NCBI GenBank assembly: GCA_017470245.1
Contig: JAFUEV010000007.1
Span: 20,700 to 84,699 of the forward strand
From: a bacterium
GTDB lineage: Bacteria > Cyanobacteriota > Vampirovibrionia > Gastranaerophilales > Gastranaerophilaceae
DNA: 64,000 nucleotides
Reading direction: 5' to 3'
Positions 54,866-64,000 of the stretch are shown here, piece after piece; within the stretch, counting starts at the first letter, position 1; every line of letters begins with the position of its first letter. The position numbers and the translations under genes were made by a program. The notes under the pieces were generated by a model that saw only the letters and a program-made list of their open reading frames with translations, searched no databases and was not told the origin of the DNA.

Positions 54866-55711
54866 TTAATACTTTTTAAAAGAACCCAGAACTTTTATAA
54901 AATCAGCAATAACAGTCAATTCTTCAAAAGCAAGTCGAAAATTATAATCATCCATGACACCGTCAAGCTCCATGAAAAAAATATATTCACCGAGTTTTTT
55001 TCTCGAAGGACGAGAATCAATACATGTTATATTAATATTATGATTTGATAATACTTTTAAAACATCACATAATGCACCTGAATAGTTCTTTGTTGAAACC
55101 ATAATTGCAGTTTTACCATCTTTCAACTCTGTAAATTTAGTTCTGCTTAATATATAGAAACGTGTTTCATTTCCTTGTTCATCATTTATGTCATGTGCAA
55201 CTATATTTAAACCGAATAGAACAGAACATGATTCATTTGCAATTGCTGCAGCATTAGTTTCTTCCATTGAAACCTTTTGTGCAGCATAACTTGTAGATGA
55301 TACTTCTTTTAACTCTGCATCTGGAAAATTTTCATATAAGAATTTACTACATTGAGCCAAAGCCTGAGGATGAGAATATATTTTTTTGATTTCGGACTTT
55401 TTACAATTTGATAAAAGCATGTGTTTTATAGGGAGAGTAATTTCGCCTTGAACTTGAATAGTATTATCATTAAATCTCAAAAAATTATCTATAGTTTCTC
55501 TTACAATACCTTCAATAGAGTTTTCCATTGGCAAAACACATATTGATGAATAATCCTTTTCTAAAGAAATAAGTGCTTCTTTTATACTTCTTTTAGGTAT
55601 TTTATTTTTAACACTGATTGATTCTTTTTCAAGAAACTTTATCATTGCATTATATGTATTAGAACCATCTGGTCCAAGATAATATATGTTTTCAAATAAT
55701 AATTCGGACAT
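54866..55711 (-). CDS. pheA: prephenate dehydratase
   Basis: Converts prephenate to phenylpyruvate in phenylalanine synthesis. The 281-residue monofunctional form starts YYLGPDGSNTYNAMIKFL. Catalytic-domain segments are VLPMENSIEGIVRETID, IYSHPQALAQCSKFL and the TRF motif in GNETRFYILSR. The C-terminal ACT regulatory domain (KTAIMVSTKNYSGALCDVLK, CIDSRPSRKKLGEYIFFMEL) should bind phenylalanine. AAAGGT precedes the ATG. It is divergent from the phosphohexomutase gene. Confidence 0.95.
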   Translation of the reverse strand: MSELLFENIYYLGPDGSNTYNAMIKFLEKESISVKNKIPKRSIKEALISLEKDYSSICVLPMENSIEGIVRETIDNFLRFNDNTIQVQGEITLPIKHMLLSNCKKSEIKKIYSHPQALAQCSKFLYENFPDAELKEVSSTSYAAQKVSMEETNAAAIANESCSVLFGLNIVAHDINDEQGNETRFYILSRTKFTELKDGKTAIMVSTKNYSGALCDVLKVLSNHNINITCIDSRPSRKKLGEYIFFMELDGVMDDYNFRLAFEELTVIADFIKVLGSFKKY

Positions 55712-55772
55712 TTGCTAAACCTTTAATTCTTATATAAAATATTTTACATAAAACATTAAAAAAGGGCAGAAT

Positions 55773-57152
55773 ATGACAGGTATTAAATTTGGAACTGACG
55801 GTTGGAGAGCAATTTTAGATAAAGATTTCACTTATGAAAATGTCGATAAAGTAATATCAGGAATTGCAACATATATATTTAATGATTCTAAATATGAAAG
55901 AAAAATTCTTATAGGATATGATCCAAGAAATAAAGCGGATGAATTTGCATCATATATTGCAAAAAAATTAGCCGGATACGGTTTTAATATTGAAATTAGC
56001 AAAAATATTGTTGCAACACCGGTTCTTGCCTATTCTGCATTAAATGAAAAAGCTTATGCAATAATGCTAACAGCATCACATAACCCGCCTGAATATCTGG
56101 GAATTAAATTTATACCATATTACGGAGGGCCTGCCGAAGATTATATGGTTGAAAAAATTGTAAATAATTTAGATAAAGATTTTAGCCCCGTAAGAACAAA
56201 TGGAACAATAGAAGAAACATCTTTTGAAGAGAACTATATTAAACACATATATAAATTAATTGATATAAAAAGAATACACTCATCTGGTATAGAAATAAAC
56301 TACGATGGACACCACGGTGCAGCAGCAAAATTATTTAAAAGAATTCTTGATGAAAATAAAATAAAAAATATCTGCCAAAATATGAAAAGAGATATTAATT
56401 TTGGCGGTTCTATGCCTGATCCTAAAGAAAAATATTTGCCTGAATTAAAAAAATTATGCACTGAAAACGGAAACATTGGATTAAGTAATGATGGTGATGG
56501 TGACAGGTTTGGAGTTTTTGATGAAAACGGCATCTTCATAAGTGCAAATGATATTATTTCAATGTTATTAAAGCACCTGCTAATAAACAAAAAGCTAACA
56601 GGGGAAATAGCAAAGACAGTAGGAGCAAGTGCCATGTTGGATTTATATGCTAAAAAATATAATATAGAAGTTATAGAAACACCTGTTGGATTCAAATGGC
56701 TGGGTGCTGCAATGAGGAAAGAAAATGTTATTATAGCCGGTGAAGAATCTGGCGGACTAAGTATAAAAGGACATATTCCCGAAAAAGACGGTATTATTGC
56801 GAACCTGTTAATAATGGAAATGATTGCATATACGGGGAAAAAATTATTTGAAATACACGAGGAATTTCTTAAAGAATTAAACAGAAAATTTATAAATGAA
56901 AGAGTTGACATAAAGCTGGATTCAAAAGAAGAACAAGACAAAATAATTGATAAATTCAAGACTTATAATAAAATTGGCAACTATAATATAGTAAAAACAA
57001 ATTCTATAGACGGATATAAAATGTATCTTGATGAAGGAAGCACTATTTTAATAAGAAAGAGCGGAACAGAACCTTTATTAAGAATCTATTTTGAAACAGA
57101 CTCGGATAAAAAAATATCAGAACTAAAAACTATTATTCAACATCTTGTATAG
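55773..57152 (+). CDS. phosphoglucomutase/phosphomannomutase-family enzyme
   Basis: A 459-residue alpha-D-phosphohexomutase. Domain 1 has KFGTDGWRAILDKDF and the phosphoserine loop LTASHNPPEYLGIKF. Domain 2 has the Mg-binding SNDGDGDRFGVFDENG. Domain 3 has the sugar-specificity loop AGEESGGLSIKGH. Domain 4 has the phosphate-binding RKSGTEPLLRIYFE. GEESGG is the PGM-type loop, so glucose-1-phosphate is the likely substrate, feeding glycogen or surface sugars. AAGGG precedes the ATG. Convergent with the AsmA-like gene, 1 bp apart. Confidence 0.92.
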   Translation: MTGIKFGTDGWRAILDKDFTYENVDKVISGIATYIFNDSKYERKILIGYDPRNKADEFASYIAKKLAGYGFNIEISKNIVATPVLAYSALNEKAYAIMLTASHNPPEYLGIKFIPYYGGPAEDYMVEKIVNNLDKDFSPVRTNGTIEETSFEENYIKHIYKLIDIKRIHSSGIEINYDGHHGAAAKLFKRILDENKIKNICQNMKRDINFGGSMPDPKEKYLPELKKLCTENGNIGLSNDGDGDRFGVFDENGIFISANDIISMLLKHLLINKKLTGEIAKTVGASAMLDLYAKKYNIEVIETPVGFKWLGAAMRKENVIIAGEESGGLSIKGHIPEKDGIIANLLIMEMIAYTGKKLFEIHEEFLKELNRKFINERVDIKLDSKEEQDKIIDKFKTYNKIGNYNIVKTNSIDGYKMYLDEGSTILIRKSGTEPLLRIYFETDSDKKISELKTIIQHLV

Positions 57153-57153
57153 A

Positions 57154-60100
57154 CTAAATATCTTGAATCATGTCAGAAAATTCAGGCAAATTTTCTTGTA
57201 CATTTTCTGTCTCTTCTTCAGAATCTTCAATAAGCTCTTGTATTTCTTCATTATTTTGGATAGAACCGTCATCATAAGGAGAAATCCATTCAAAATAATT
57301 AATTGAATTTATAGCTTTTATATCGCCTAAAATATTAACTTTAAATGTATTGGAAGGTGTATTAGCATTATATAACTCAGGAATTTTGTCCGTTATGTTT
57401 TTGGGAACATCCGTTAACATAACATCTTTTTTGGCAGACTGACCGCTAAATAATTCTGCAAGAGAAATATTGCCTGCTGTACCGACTTTTTTAGTAATAT
57501 CGTCAGATACACGTCCATATATATCAATATTGGATTGATTAGTTAAAATATTATGTCGTCCGATTATGTATAAACTTGTTTTTGTACCTGTTGTTTGTAT
57601 ACCATCCGTTATTATATAACCGTTTTGAAACAATATATTCCCTTTTGCTGTTTTATATTGTTCTGTTTTATCATGTGTAAGTGCCTCTGCTATTCTGTTT
57701 ATTGTGGCATTTAACAAACCATGATACATTAGATTCTTTGCAGATAAATAATATTCAAATTTACCGAGTGTTCCCATTCCGCCATTTTGAGCATTAAACT
57801 TCATAGTACCGTTTAATGATTTGATAACGGAATTATAATTACCAGTCAACATTGATACTCTCACATTAAAATCAGCTTTACCAATTAAATTGTCATCAAA
57901 TTTACACAAATCATACAAAGAATTTTTTATATCAACACCTTTTCCTGACATATCAAGATTTAAAAAACCTGAATGTAAATCATAATCAGCTTTACCTTCA
58001 ATAAATCCTCCATAAGAACCGGCTGTTATATTAGAAAGTTTTATTACATTTTTTTCGACTTTAAAATCACTGCTTATATCACGTGCTTTCATATCTAAAA
58101 TATTAAAGTCGTTGATTGTTGCAACCCCATGTTTTATATTTAAAACTGACTTGGCAAATAATTCCCTATTATTATATAAAAAGGAAAATAACGAATTTAA
58201 ATCCAATTTAATTGAATTTATCTGCATATTATTTACAGTAATATTATTTGGTGATAGTTCGGGTTGAACATCAGCTATAATATTAAAAAATGAATCATTT
58301 ACCTGAACATTCGGAGCAAGTACCCTTATATTATCTTCATTAAAGCTTATATCGGCATTTTTAACAGCGGTTAGATATTTTTTTATATTATATTGTTTTA
58401 CCAGCATACTGCCGGTTATTTTCGGTTTATTTAATGATTTGTTGATTATTATATCTGACGTTAAAGAAATATCCTCACCTCCCAATAAATTCATTTTTGC
58501 GCTAATTGGATTGGGAATTTGTATTTTTAAATTTTTAAATTCAGGTTCTTTTGCCAATTTAACTTCACCATTAGCAAATATAATTTTATTTTTTAAAGTG
58601 TCTGTAGAACTGTCATATAATGTTATATCCTTTACTGTAACAATATCTTTATTTACGTCACAATCAATATTTATAACAGAAGGTTTATCAAGAATTTCTT
58701 TAATTACTGCATAAGAGAGATAATTATTTTTATCAGCTTTTATTTGAGATTTTATATTATGACTGTTTTTTGATGAAACTAATTTCCCTGTAATTTTAAC
58801 TTTTCCAACTGCTTTATAAGGTAAACTAATATATTGTTTTAAAACAGATGCAATATCAGAAGCCTTAAAATCAGAATTAAAATCAATATTATAGATAGGA
58901 TTTGTCGAATAATCCTTTATATTCCCTTTTATTGAAAGAGAAGAAGAAAGAATATTTAATACATTTTCCGGAATATTAATAAATTTGTCATCAAATGAAA
59001 ATGAAAATTTATCTGAAGACACACTATACTTACCAATTTCGGTCTTTAATTTTTCAAATATTATATCACCTGAATATTTTTTATCGTTTGTTTTTAAATT
59101 AATATTTAGTACCTTTGCTGTTAACGGAGTTTTGGTATTTTTATCCTCAAAAAAGGCATCATTTATATTAATGTCAGAAACAGTTTCTATAGTTTTACCC
59201 AAATTTCCTTTTATCTCGGAATTAAATTTTACCTTTCCGTTCTTTATATCAAAAGGAATTTTTGAGGGATTAAAGAAAGCAACAACTATTGTACGCAAAT
59301 CTAAATTATCTGAATATGCTTTAATATCAGCATTTAGCTCTTGATTAACTTCACCTTCAATACAAACAGGCGTATTATTAACAGATGCTTTTGCTTGTTC
59401 TATTTTAATCATATTGTTATTAAAATTAACAGTTGCATTTATATCCTTTATTGGATAGGGCAATTCCTTATGATTAATCATTGCATCTTTCAATAATGCG
59501 GTTCCTGACGATTTCAATTTTTTAAAATCAGATGTTAAACTAAAATCAGCATTTAAAATACCGGTTAAATTAATGTCATTTAATGGATTTTGAATATTTA
59601 ATATTTTTGATACGGAAGAAACTATCTTATATAAATTTTCTAAATTTATATTTTTAGCATTTGTATTTAATTCTATATATCGTTTTTTACCAAATCCAAA
59701 CATGCCTTTAACTTTAGCAATATCTGTTTTGGAGGTGTGAAGAACGGCATTTACAAAGGCTTCGTTTCCTTTAAACAATATATCGGCACTATTTTCGGAG
59801 CTTACAACATTACTGAGTTTTAAAGATAAATTATCAACTTTTAAATTTCCGTTTATATTATTGTCTTTATCTATTCTAAGACTTCCTTTTATTTCGCCTT
59901 TTACGTTAGAATCCATTATAGTTTTAAACGGCGAAAACGTAAATTGATGTTCTTGTGCGATTAAAGACGGGAATAATTCCATATCATATTTAATATATTC
60001 TGTTTTATTTTCATATATAGAACCTTTTACTATTATATGTGCTTTATCATTTAGTTGGATATCTTTTAAAAGCAATTCATCACCTTCAAGATAAAAGGTT

Positions 60101-60609
60101 TTACTTATAGTTTCATCTTTAAACTTTATTTTATAGTTCTTGAATGAAGTATCATTTGCAATACTGTTAAAATTAAATCCTTTTGTATTTATTACTTTAT
60201 TTTGAACAGAATATTTTTCAAGCGAAGTTGAAAAATCTTTGTATAATGTAATATTAATAATCGGACGAGAAAATTTAGCATCCTTTATAATAATTTGTTT
60301 AAACAAAAGAGGTAATAATTTAACTTTTAACTCGGCATCTTTTATTTGAATAAAAACTTCATCATTAGGATACAATATTGCCGTATGGTACAAATGTATA
60401 TTTAAAAACGGATTTATATTTTTTTCAAAATAAATATTTTCACTTGAAACTTTATAACCTGTTTCATTTTTTATTGCTTCAAAAACATTCTCTTTATATT
60501 TATTCAAATCCACAAACTCAGGTAATAACGTTAATGCACCAAAATATAATGCAGTTAATGAAACGGCACTTAAAGTAGTACAAAGAAGTATTTTTTTATA
60601 TATATCCAT
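57154..60609 (-). CDS. giant AsmA-like envelope protein
   Basis: The 1151-residue protein has one N-terminal TM helix (TLSAVSLTALYFGALTLLPE) and an AsmA-type N-terminal segment (YKVSSENIYFEKNINPFLNI, DAELKVKLLPLLFKQIIIKD). A very long run of beta-strand repeats ends in an AsmA C-terminal block (FNAQNGGMGTLGKFEYYLSA, KGNILFQNGYIITDGIQTTG). A short acidic tail closes it. AsmA/TamB/YhdP proteins form hydrophobic grooves across the periplasm for bulk phospholipid transfer to the outer membrane, the likely role here. The start is 6 bp after the atpG stop, so it may be read with the ATP synthase operon. Confidence 0.87.
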   Translation of the reverse strand: MDIYKKILLCTTLSAVSLTALYFGALTLLPEFVDLNKYKENVFEAIKNETGYKVSSENIYFEKNINPFLNIHLYHTAILYPNDEVFIQIKDAELKVKLLPLLFKQIIIKDAKFSRPIINITLYKDFSTSLEKYSVQNKVINTKGFNFNSIANDTSFKNYKIKFKDETISKTFYLEGDELLLKDIQLNDKAHIIVKGSIYENKTEYIKYDMELFPSLIAQEHQFTFSPFKTIMDSNVKGEIKGSLRIDKDNNINGNLKVDNLSLKLSNVVSSENSADILFKGNEAFVNAVLHTSKTDIAKVKGMFGFGKKRYIELNTNAKNINLENLYKIVSSVSKILNIQNPLNDINLTGILNADFSLTSDFKKLKSSGTALLKDAMINHKELPYPIKDINATVNFNNNMIKIEQAKASVNNTPVCIEGEVNQELNADIKAYSDNLDLRTIVVAFFNPSKIPFDIKNGKVKFNSEIKGNLGKTIETVSDININDAFFEDKNTKTPLTAKVLNINLKTNDKKYSGDIIFEKLKTEIGKYSVSSDKFSFSFDDKFINIPENVLNILSSSLSIKGNIKDYSTNPIYNIDFNSDFKASDIASVLKQYISLPYKAVGKVKITGKLVSSKNSHNIKSQIKADKNNYLSYAVIKEILDKPSVINIDCDVNKDIVTVKDITLYDSSTDTLKNKIIFANGEVKLAKEPEFKNLKIQIPNPISAKMNLLGGEDISLTSDIIINKSLNKPKITGSMLVKQYNIKKYLTAVKNADISFNEDNIRVLAPNVQVNDSFFNIIADVQPELSPNNITVNNMQINSIKLDLNSLFSFLYNNRELFAKSVLNIKHGVATINDFNILDMKARDISSDFKVEKNVIKLSNITAGSYGGFIEGKADYDLHSGFLNLDMSGKGVDIKNSLYDLCKFDDNLIGKADFNVRVSMLTGNYNSVIKSLNGTMKFNAQNGGMGTLGKFEYYLSAKNLMYHGLLNATINRIAEALTHDKTEQYKTAKGNILFQNGYIITDGIQTTGTKTSLYIIGRHNILTNQSNIDIYGRVSDDITKKVGTAGNISLAELFSGQSAKKDVMLTDVPKNITDKIPELYNANTPSNTFKVNILGDIKAINSINYFEWISPYDDGSIQNNEEIQELIEDSEEETENVQENLPEFSDMIQDI

Positions 60610-60615
60610 TATTTT

Positions 60616-61536
60616 TTACTTGTTTATAGCAGCACTGCCACCGACTATTTCGGTTAGTTCCTGAGTTATCATTGCCTGTCTTGCTTTATTATAATCCAAT
60701 GTTAATTTTTGAATCATTTCTTCTGCATTATTACAAGCAGCAGACATAGCAGTCATTCTTGATGCTAACTCACTTGCTATTGATTCTAACATAGCTTGAA
60801 AAATTATGCTTGATATAAAAAGAGGAACTAATTCCGATAAAACATTTGATATACTCGGTTCAACTTCCATATCTGTAAATTCTTCTTTTGTATATTCAAA
60901 ATCTATTTCATCAAGAGGTAATATATCCCATCTTTCAACTGAATAAGACATCATATTTTTAAAACGAGTAGTTATGATTTCCATAGAATCTATATCCCCG
61001 TTAACAAAAGAACGTGCCATATCAGCAGCAACAAGTCTTGCTTGTGAAGATGTCGGATTTTCAGAAAAATTCAAATATTGCTGCGTTATTTTAAAACCAT
61101 TCGCATCAGCTATTCTTTTTAAAGAATTATATCCCTTTTGTCCTATTATAAACAATTCACAGCCAATACCCTTTTCTTTATAATCTTGAATTGTCTTTAA
61201 AGTATATCTGACAAGATTTGCGTTAAAAGCACCTGAAAGCCCTTTATTTGAAGTAATAATAAGCATTCCTACATTTTTTATCGGACGTTCTTTTAATAAT
61301 ACCGGATAATTATTTAAAGGTTCTTTAAAATTAGCCGTTTTAGCTTCAATTTCACTTACTGAATGTAATAACCTATAGAAAACTTTCTCAAGTTCATAAG
61401 TAAATGGTCTTGATGCTTTTACTTTATTCTCGTATTTCTTTACCTTCGCAGAAGCAACCATTTTCATTGCTCTGGTTATTTTCTGCGTGCTTATAATTGA
61501 ATTTATTCTTGTTTTTATCTTTTTTAAATTTGCCAT
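60616..61536 (-). CDS. atpG: ATP synthase F1 gamma subunit
   Basis: The central rotor stalk of F1. The 306-residue protein starts ANLKKIKTRINSIISTQKIT, then RAMKMVASAKVKK, MLIITSNKGLSGAFNANLVR, and ends with MTAMSAACNNAEEMIQKLTL and YNKARQAMITQELTEIVGG. It lies 15 bp after atpA. atpD (beta) and atpC (epsilon) do not follow; an AsmA-like gene does, so beta and epsilon must be encoded elsewhere. No cyanobacterial redox-regulatory insert with paired Cys is seen. Confidence 0.97.
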   Translation of the reverse strand: MANLKKIKTRINSIISTQKITRAMKMVASAKVKKYENKVKASRPFTYELEKVFYRLLHSVSEIEAKTANFKEPLNNYPVLLKERPIKNVGMLIITSNKGLSGAFNANLVRYTLKTIQDYKEKGIGCELFIIGQKGYNSLKRIADANGFKITQQYLNFSENPTSSQARLVAADMARSFVNGDIDSMEIITTRFKNMMSYSVERWDILPLDEIDFEYTKEEFTDMEVEPSISNVLSELVPLFISSIIFQAMLESIASELASRMTAMSAACNNAEEMIQKLTLDYNKARQAMITQELTEIVGGSAAINK

Positions 61537-61551
61537 TTGAAATAACCAATC

Positions 61552-63069
61552 TTATTTAAAGAAATTTAATTTATATGCATTTAATCTTTCTGATAAAGCT
61601 GTCTTATCATCATCAGATAATTTTTCACCATTATTTAAACGTTCTGCCAATTCTTTCATATTAGCATCAAAGAAATCAAACCAACCTTGTTTAAAATCTT
61701 TTATTTTTGAATTATCAATATCATCTAATAATCCTTCGTTAGCTGCAAAAAGAATAGAAATTTGCTCTGCAACACTTAAAGGAGCATATTGAGGTTGTTT
61801 TAATACTTCTGTTAATTTTTGACCTCTTGTTAACTGGTCTTTTGTTGCTTTATCCAAATCACTTGCGAATTGAGCAAATGCTTCTAATTCTCTAAATTGA
61901 GCCAAATCAAGTCTTAATTTACCTGCAACCTGTTTAATACCTTTTGTTTGTGCAGCACCACCAACACGAGATACAGATATACCTGCATTGATGGCAGGTC
62001 TAACACCCGAATTAAACAAATTTGATTCCAAGAAAATCTGACCGTCCGTAATTGAAATTACATTTGTAGGGATATATGCAGATACATCACCTGCCTGTGT
62101 TTCTATAATAGGTAATGCCGTTATACTTCCACCTCCAAGTTCATCATTTAATTTACAAGCTCTTTCGAGAAGTCTTGAATGTAAATAGAATACATCACCA
62201 GGATATGCTTCACGACCTGAAGGACGTTTTAACAACAAGCTCATAGCCCTGTATGCCTGAGCATGTTTTGATAAATCATCATATATTATCAAACAATGTT
62301 TGCCTTGTTCCATAAATTCTTCAGCAATAGCACAACCGGAGAAAGGTGCAATATATTGCATTGGAGCAGACTCATTTGCAGGAGCGGAAACAATAATTGT
62401 ATATTCCATAGCACCATAATTTTCAAGAGTTTTTGCAAGTTGCGCAACGGTTGAAGTTTTCTGACCGATAGCAACATAAATACAAATAACATCTTTACCT
62501 TTTTGGTTAATTATTGTATCAATTGCAATAGCAGTTTTACCGGTCTGTCTGTCACCGATAATTAATTCCCTCTGCCCTCTGCCGATTGGCGTTAAGGCAT
62601 CAATTGCGGTTAGTCCTGTTTGCAGAGGCTCATGGACAGATTTTCTCTCAATAATCCCCGGTGCAATACGTTCAATTGGGCGGGTTTTATCGGTATGAAT
62701 TTCACCTTTACCGTCTATTGCAACACCTGTCGGGTCAATAATCCTGCCTATTAAGCTATCTCCCACAGGAATTGAAGCGATTTTACCCGTAGCTTTTACA
62801 TTCATACCTTCTTTAATTTTTGTATATTCACCTAAAATAACGGCCCCGACGTTATCTTCTTCTAAGTTAAGAGCTATACCCAAAGTTCCGCTGCCGTCAT
62901 CAAACTCGATTAATTCAGATGACATAACATTTCTAAGCCCGTATATACGGCAAATACCGTCAGATATTTCAACAACGGTTCCCGTATTATTAATTTGGGT
63001 TTTAACGTCATAGTTTTCTATTTTTTCTCTAATAATTGAACTGATTTCGTCAGGTCTGATTGCTACCAT
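61552..63069 (-). CDS. atpA: ATP synthase F1 alpha subunit
   Basis: A 505-residue non-catalytic nucleotide-binding subunit. N-terminal [17 protein letters not shown], the P-loop [15 protein letters not shown], the Arg-finger region [20 protein letters not shown] and [19 protein letters not shown] are all present. AGAGGAT precedes the ATG. It lies 12 bp after atpH. Confidence 0.98.
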   Translation of the reverse strand: MVAIRPDEISSIIREKIENYDVKTQINNTGTVVEISDGICRIYGLRNVMSSELIEFDDGSGTLGIALNLEEDNVGAVILGEYTKIKEGMNVKATGKIASIPVGDSLIGRIIDPTGVAIDGKGEIHTDKTRPIERIAPGIIERKSVHEPLQTGLTAIDALTPIGRGQRELIIGDRQTGKTAIAIDTIINQKGKDVICIYVAIGQKTSTVAQLAKTLENYGAMEYTIIVSAPANESAPMQYIAPFSGCAIAEEFMEQGKHCLIIYDDLSKHAQAYRAMSLLLKRPSGREAYPGDVFYLHSRLLERACKLNDELGGGSITALPIIETQAGDVSAYIPTNVISITDGQIFLESNLFNSGVRPAINAGISVSRVGGAAQTKGIKQVAGKLRLDLAQFRELEAFAQFASDLDKATKDQLTRGQKLTEVLKQPQYAPLSVAEQISILFAANEGLLDDIDNSKIKDFKQGWFDFFDANMKELAERLNNGEKLSDDDKTALSERLNAYKLNFFK

Positions 63070-63081
63070 TATTTTATCCTC

Positions 63082-63630
63082 TTATTTAATTAATTCTTTT
63101 TTTAGTTCTTCAAGTTTGTGCAAAAATGAAGTATCCAATACATCATCTTCAATTTTATATATAAGCCCTGCAATAATTGAATTGTCAACTTTATAACTAA
63201 TATCAATTTCTTTGTTTAATTTTTCTTTTAATTTATTTTGTATTTCTTCTTTTGTATTATCTTCAAGCTCAATTGCGCCTGTAACCTGCACTTTAACAAT
63301 ATTATTTATTTTATTGAGCATTTCATTAAAAGTATCAATTATTTGAAAAATTAAATTGAAACGATTTTTTTCAACAAGAAGTTTCAAAAAATTTCTTGTA
63401 GTTTCTTTTGTATCACGTTCAAAAACAGATGAAATAATCTGTTCTTTATCATAAGCAGACACAACAGGGTTAGTCATTGCGGAATTTAGGTCAGGAGAAT
63501 TTTTTAAAATTTCTTTGACATTATTCAAATCTTCCCTGATTTCTGCTTGCGTATTGTCACTTTCAAGCATAATTTCAATCAATGATTTTGCATATCTTTT
63601 TGCTATAGATAAACTGTTTTTATTGTTCAT
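63082..63630 (-). CDS. atpH: ATP synthase delta subunit
   Basis: The 182-residue OSCP/delta subunit links F1 to the peripheral stalk. SIAKRYAKSLIEIM at the N-terminus, NPVVSAYDKEQIISSVF and NFLKLLVEKNRFNLI in the helical domain, and the C-terminal VKVQVTGAIELEDNTKEEIQ and IIAGLIYKIEDDVLDTSF are family features. Its start overlaps the end of atpF by 11 bp. Confidence 0.96.
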   Translation of the reverse strand: MNNKNSLSIAKRYAKSLIEIMLESDNTQAEIREDLNNVKEILKNSPDLNSAMTNPVVSAYDKEQIISSVFERDTKETTRNFLKLLVEKNRFNLIFQIIDTFNEMLNKINNIVKVQVTGAIELEDNTKEEIQNKLKEKLNKEIDISYKVDNSIIAGLIYKIEDDVLDTSFLHKLEELKKELIK

Positions 63631-64000
63631 TGTTCAGCCTGTTTATTTCTTCGATACTTTCTTTAATAAATTTTTGATGATAATCCGGATGATTATTCAA
63701 TAAATTAATTACATGACGACGTGCAACTTCAATTGAAGCCAGAACTGTCTTCTTAGAAAGAGTTGAAACAATTTCTCTTTCTTTAGCGGTAATTGTTCTA
63801 TCCGCACTTCTTTTAATCGCTTCTATTTGTTTTTCACTGTCTTGAGCTATTTTTTCTTCAAGATTAGAGATATTTTCTTGCGCTTTATCTTCAATTTCAA
63901 TTATTTCAGATTGAACATTCTTTGTTTTCTCATTTGCTTCTTTTAATTCTTGAATTGAATTTTCATTAGCAAGCCGGGAATTGTCTATTAATTCCTTAAC
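63620..64000 (-). CDS. atpF: ATP synthase F0 subunit b, start outside window
   Basis: The minus-strand frame is open for 126 codons from the window end to TAA at 63620. It encodes the charged coiled-coil part of subunit b: SRLANENSIQELKEANEKTK, NISNLEEKIAQDSEKQIEAI, KRSADRTITAKEREIVSTLS, ending INRLNNEQ. The membrane-anchor N-terminus lies beyond base 64000. The position directly before atpH in the order F-H-A-G confirms the call. Confidence 0.9.
   Translation of the reverse strand, partial: VKELIDNSRLANENSIQELKEANEKTKNVQSEIIEIEDKAQENISNLEEKIAQDSEKQIEAIKRSADRTITAKEREIVSTLSKKTVLASIEVARRHVINLLNNHPDYHQKFIKESIEEINRLNNEQ

Noticed and set aside
56300..56959. Long minus-strand frame of 219 codons opposite the phosphohexomutase gene
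   Set aside because: It lies entirely within a clearly identified plus-strand enzyme, has Ser/Phe/Ile-rich shadow composition and no ribosome-binding site. The same applies to frames opposite hppA (34849-35301), surE (20364-20915) and others.
1..64000. rRNA, tRNA, insertion sequences, CRISPR-Cas or replication origin
   Set aside because: I looked for tRNA T-loops, rRNA segments, transposase motifs, Cas proteins and DnaA-box clusters by eye and found none that I could support.

Overview
The window is one stretch of an AT-rich chromosome from a diderm (two-membrane) bacterium. Several traits point to a non-photosynthetic relative of the Cyanobacteria, most likely Vampirovibrionia/Melainabacteria of the gut order Gastranaerophilales. 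These are an ATP synthase cluster that stops after the gamma subunit, an anti-sigma-like protein resembling the cyanobacterial DUF1822 family, an SLH-domain exported protein, MlaD- and AsmA-type envelope proteins, and several small proteins that start with a short M-(K/N/R)-I...(S/A)FG-like peptide. The taxonomic call is inference: no rRNA or tRNA gene was seen.

Layout. 0-8 kb: 5'-truncated fabF, a glutaredoxin with a degenerate hybrid-cluster-protein homologue, a TPR protein, YebC, two small membrane proteins and an SLH protein. 8-18 kb: a CHASE2-GGDEF diguanylate cyclase, a large TreZ-like GH13 enzyme and a 1630-residue RTX-repeat protein. 18-24 kb: an MCE/MlaD protein, an SDR enzyme, YraN, SurE and the shikimate operon aroC-aroK-aroB. 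24-29.7 kb: deoB behind a structured leader, an unknown membrane protein behind a convincing transcription attenuator, a DtxR-type regulator with a Cys-rich tail, an SGNH hydrolase, nadA and a small ferredoxin. 29.8-36 kb: a glycosyltransferase, an orphan OmpR-type regulator, an exported beta-rich protein, a methyltransferase, an HNH protein and a membrane pyrophosphatase. 36-38 kb: decayed phage genes with an odd inverted-repeat element. 38-46.4 kb: a pentapeptide protein, an HD protein, L28, dgt-dnaG-rpoD, a DUF486 protein and two glycosyltransferases. 46.4-54.8 kb: an anti-sigma / sigma / STAND-type ATPase operon, divergent from two small tagged membrane proteins. 54.9-64 kb: pheA, a phosphohexomutase, a giant AsmA-like protein and atpF-H-A-G, with atpF cut by the window end.

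How the genes work together. Housekeeping genes (aromatic amino acids, NAD, nucleotide salvage, replication priming, sigma factor, ATP synthase, pyrophosphate-driven ion pumping) are interleaved with envelope genes (SLH, RTX, MlaD, AsmA, glycosyltransferases). Signalling is represented by one c-di-GMP synthase, one HD-GYP-like protein, one orphan response regulator and one putative trans-envelope sigma/anti-sigma system.

The best candidates for undescribed biology are: (i) the operon at 46.4-53.5 kb, in which a membrane protein carries a cytoplasmic H-x3-C-x2-C anti-sigma-like motif, a very long acidic linker, a TM helix and a TonB-C-like periplasmic end, next to its presumed sigma factor and a zinc-ribbon/STAND ATPase; (ii) the attenuator at 25.6 kb and the similar deoB leader; (iii) an identical 24-nt sequence in inverted orientation at the DtxR gene promoter and upstream of its neighbour; (iv) the shared N-terminal tag; (v) the cluster-less Hcp homologue paired with a glutaredoxin.
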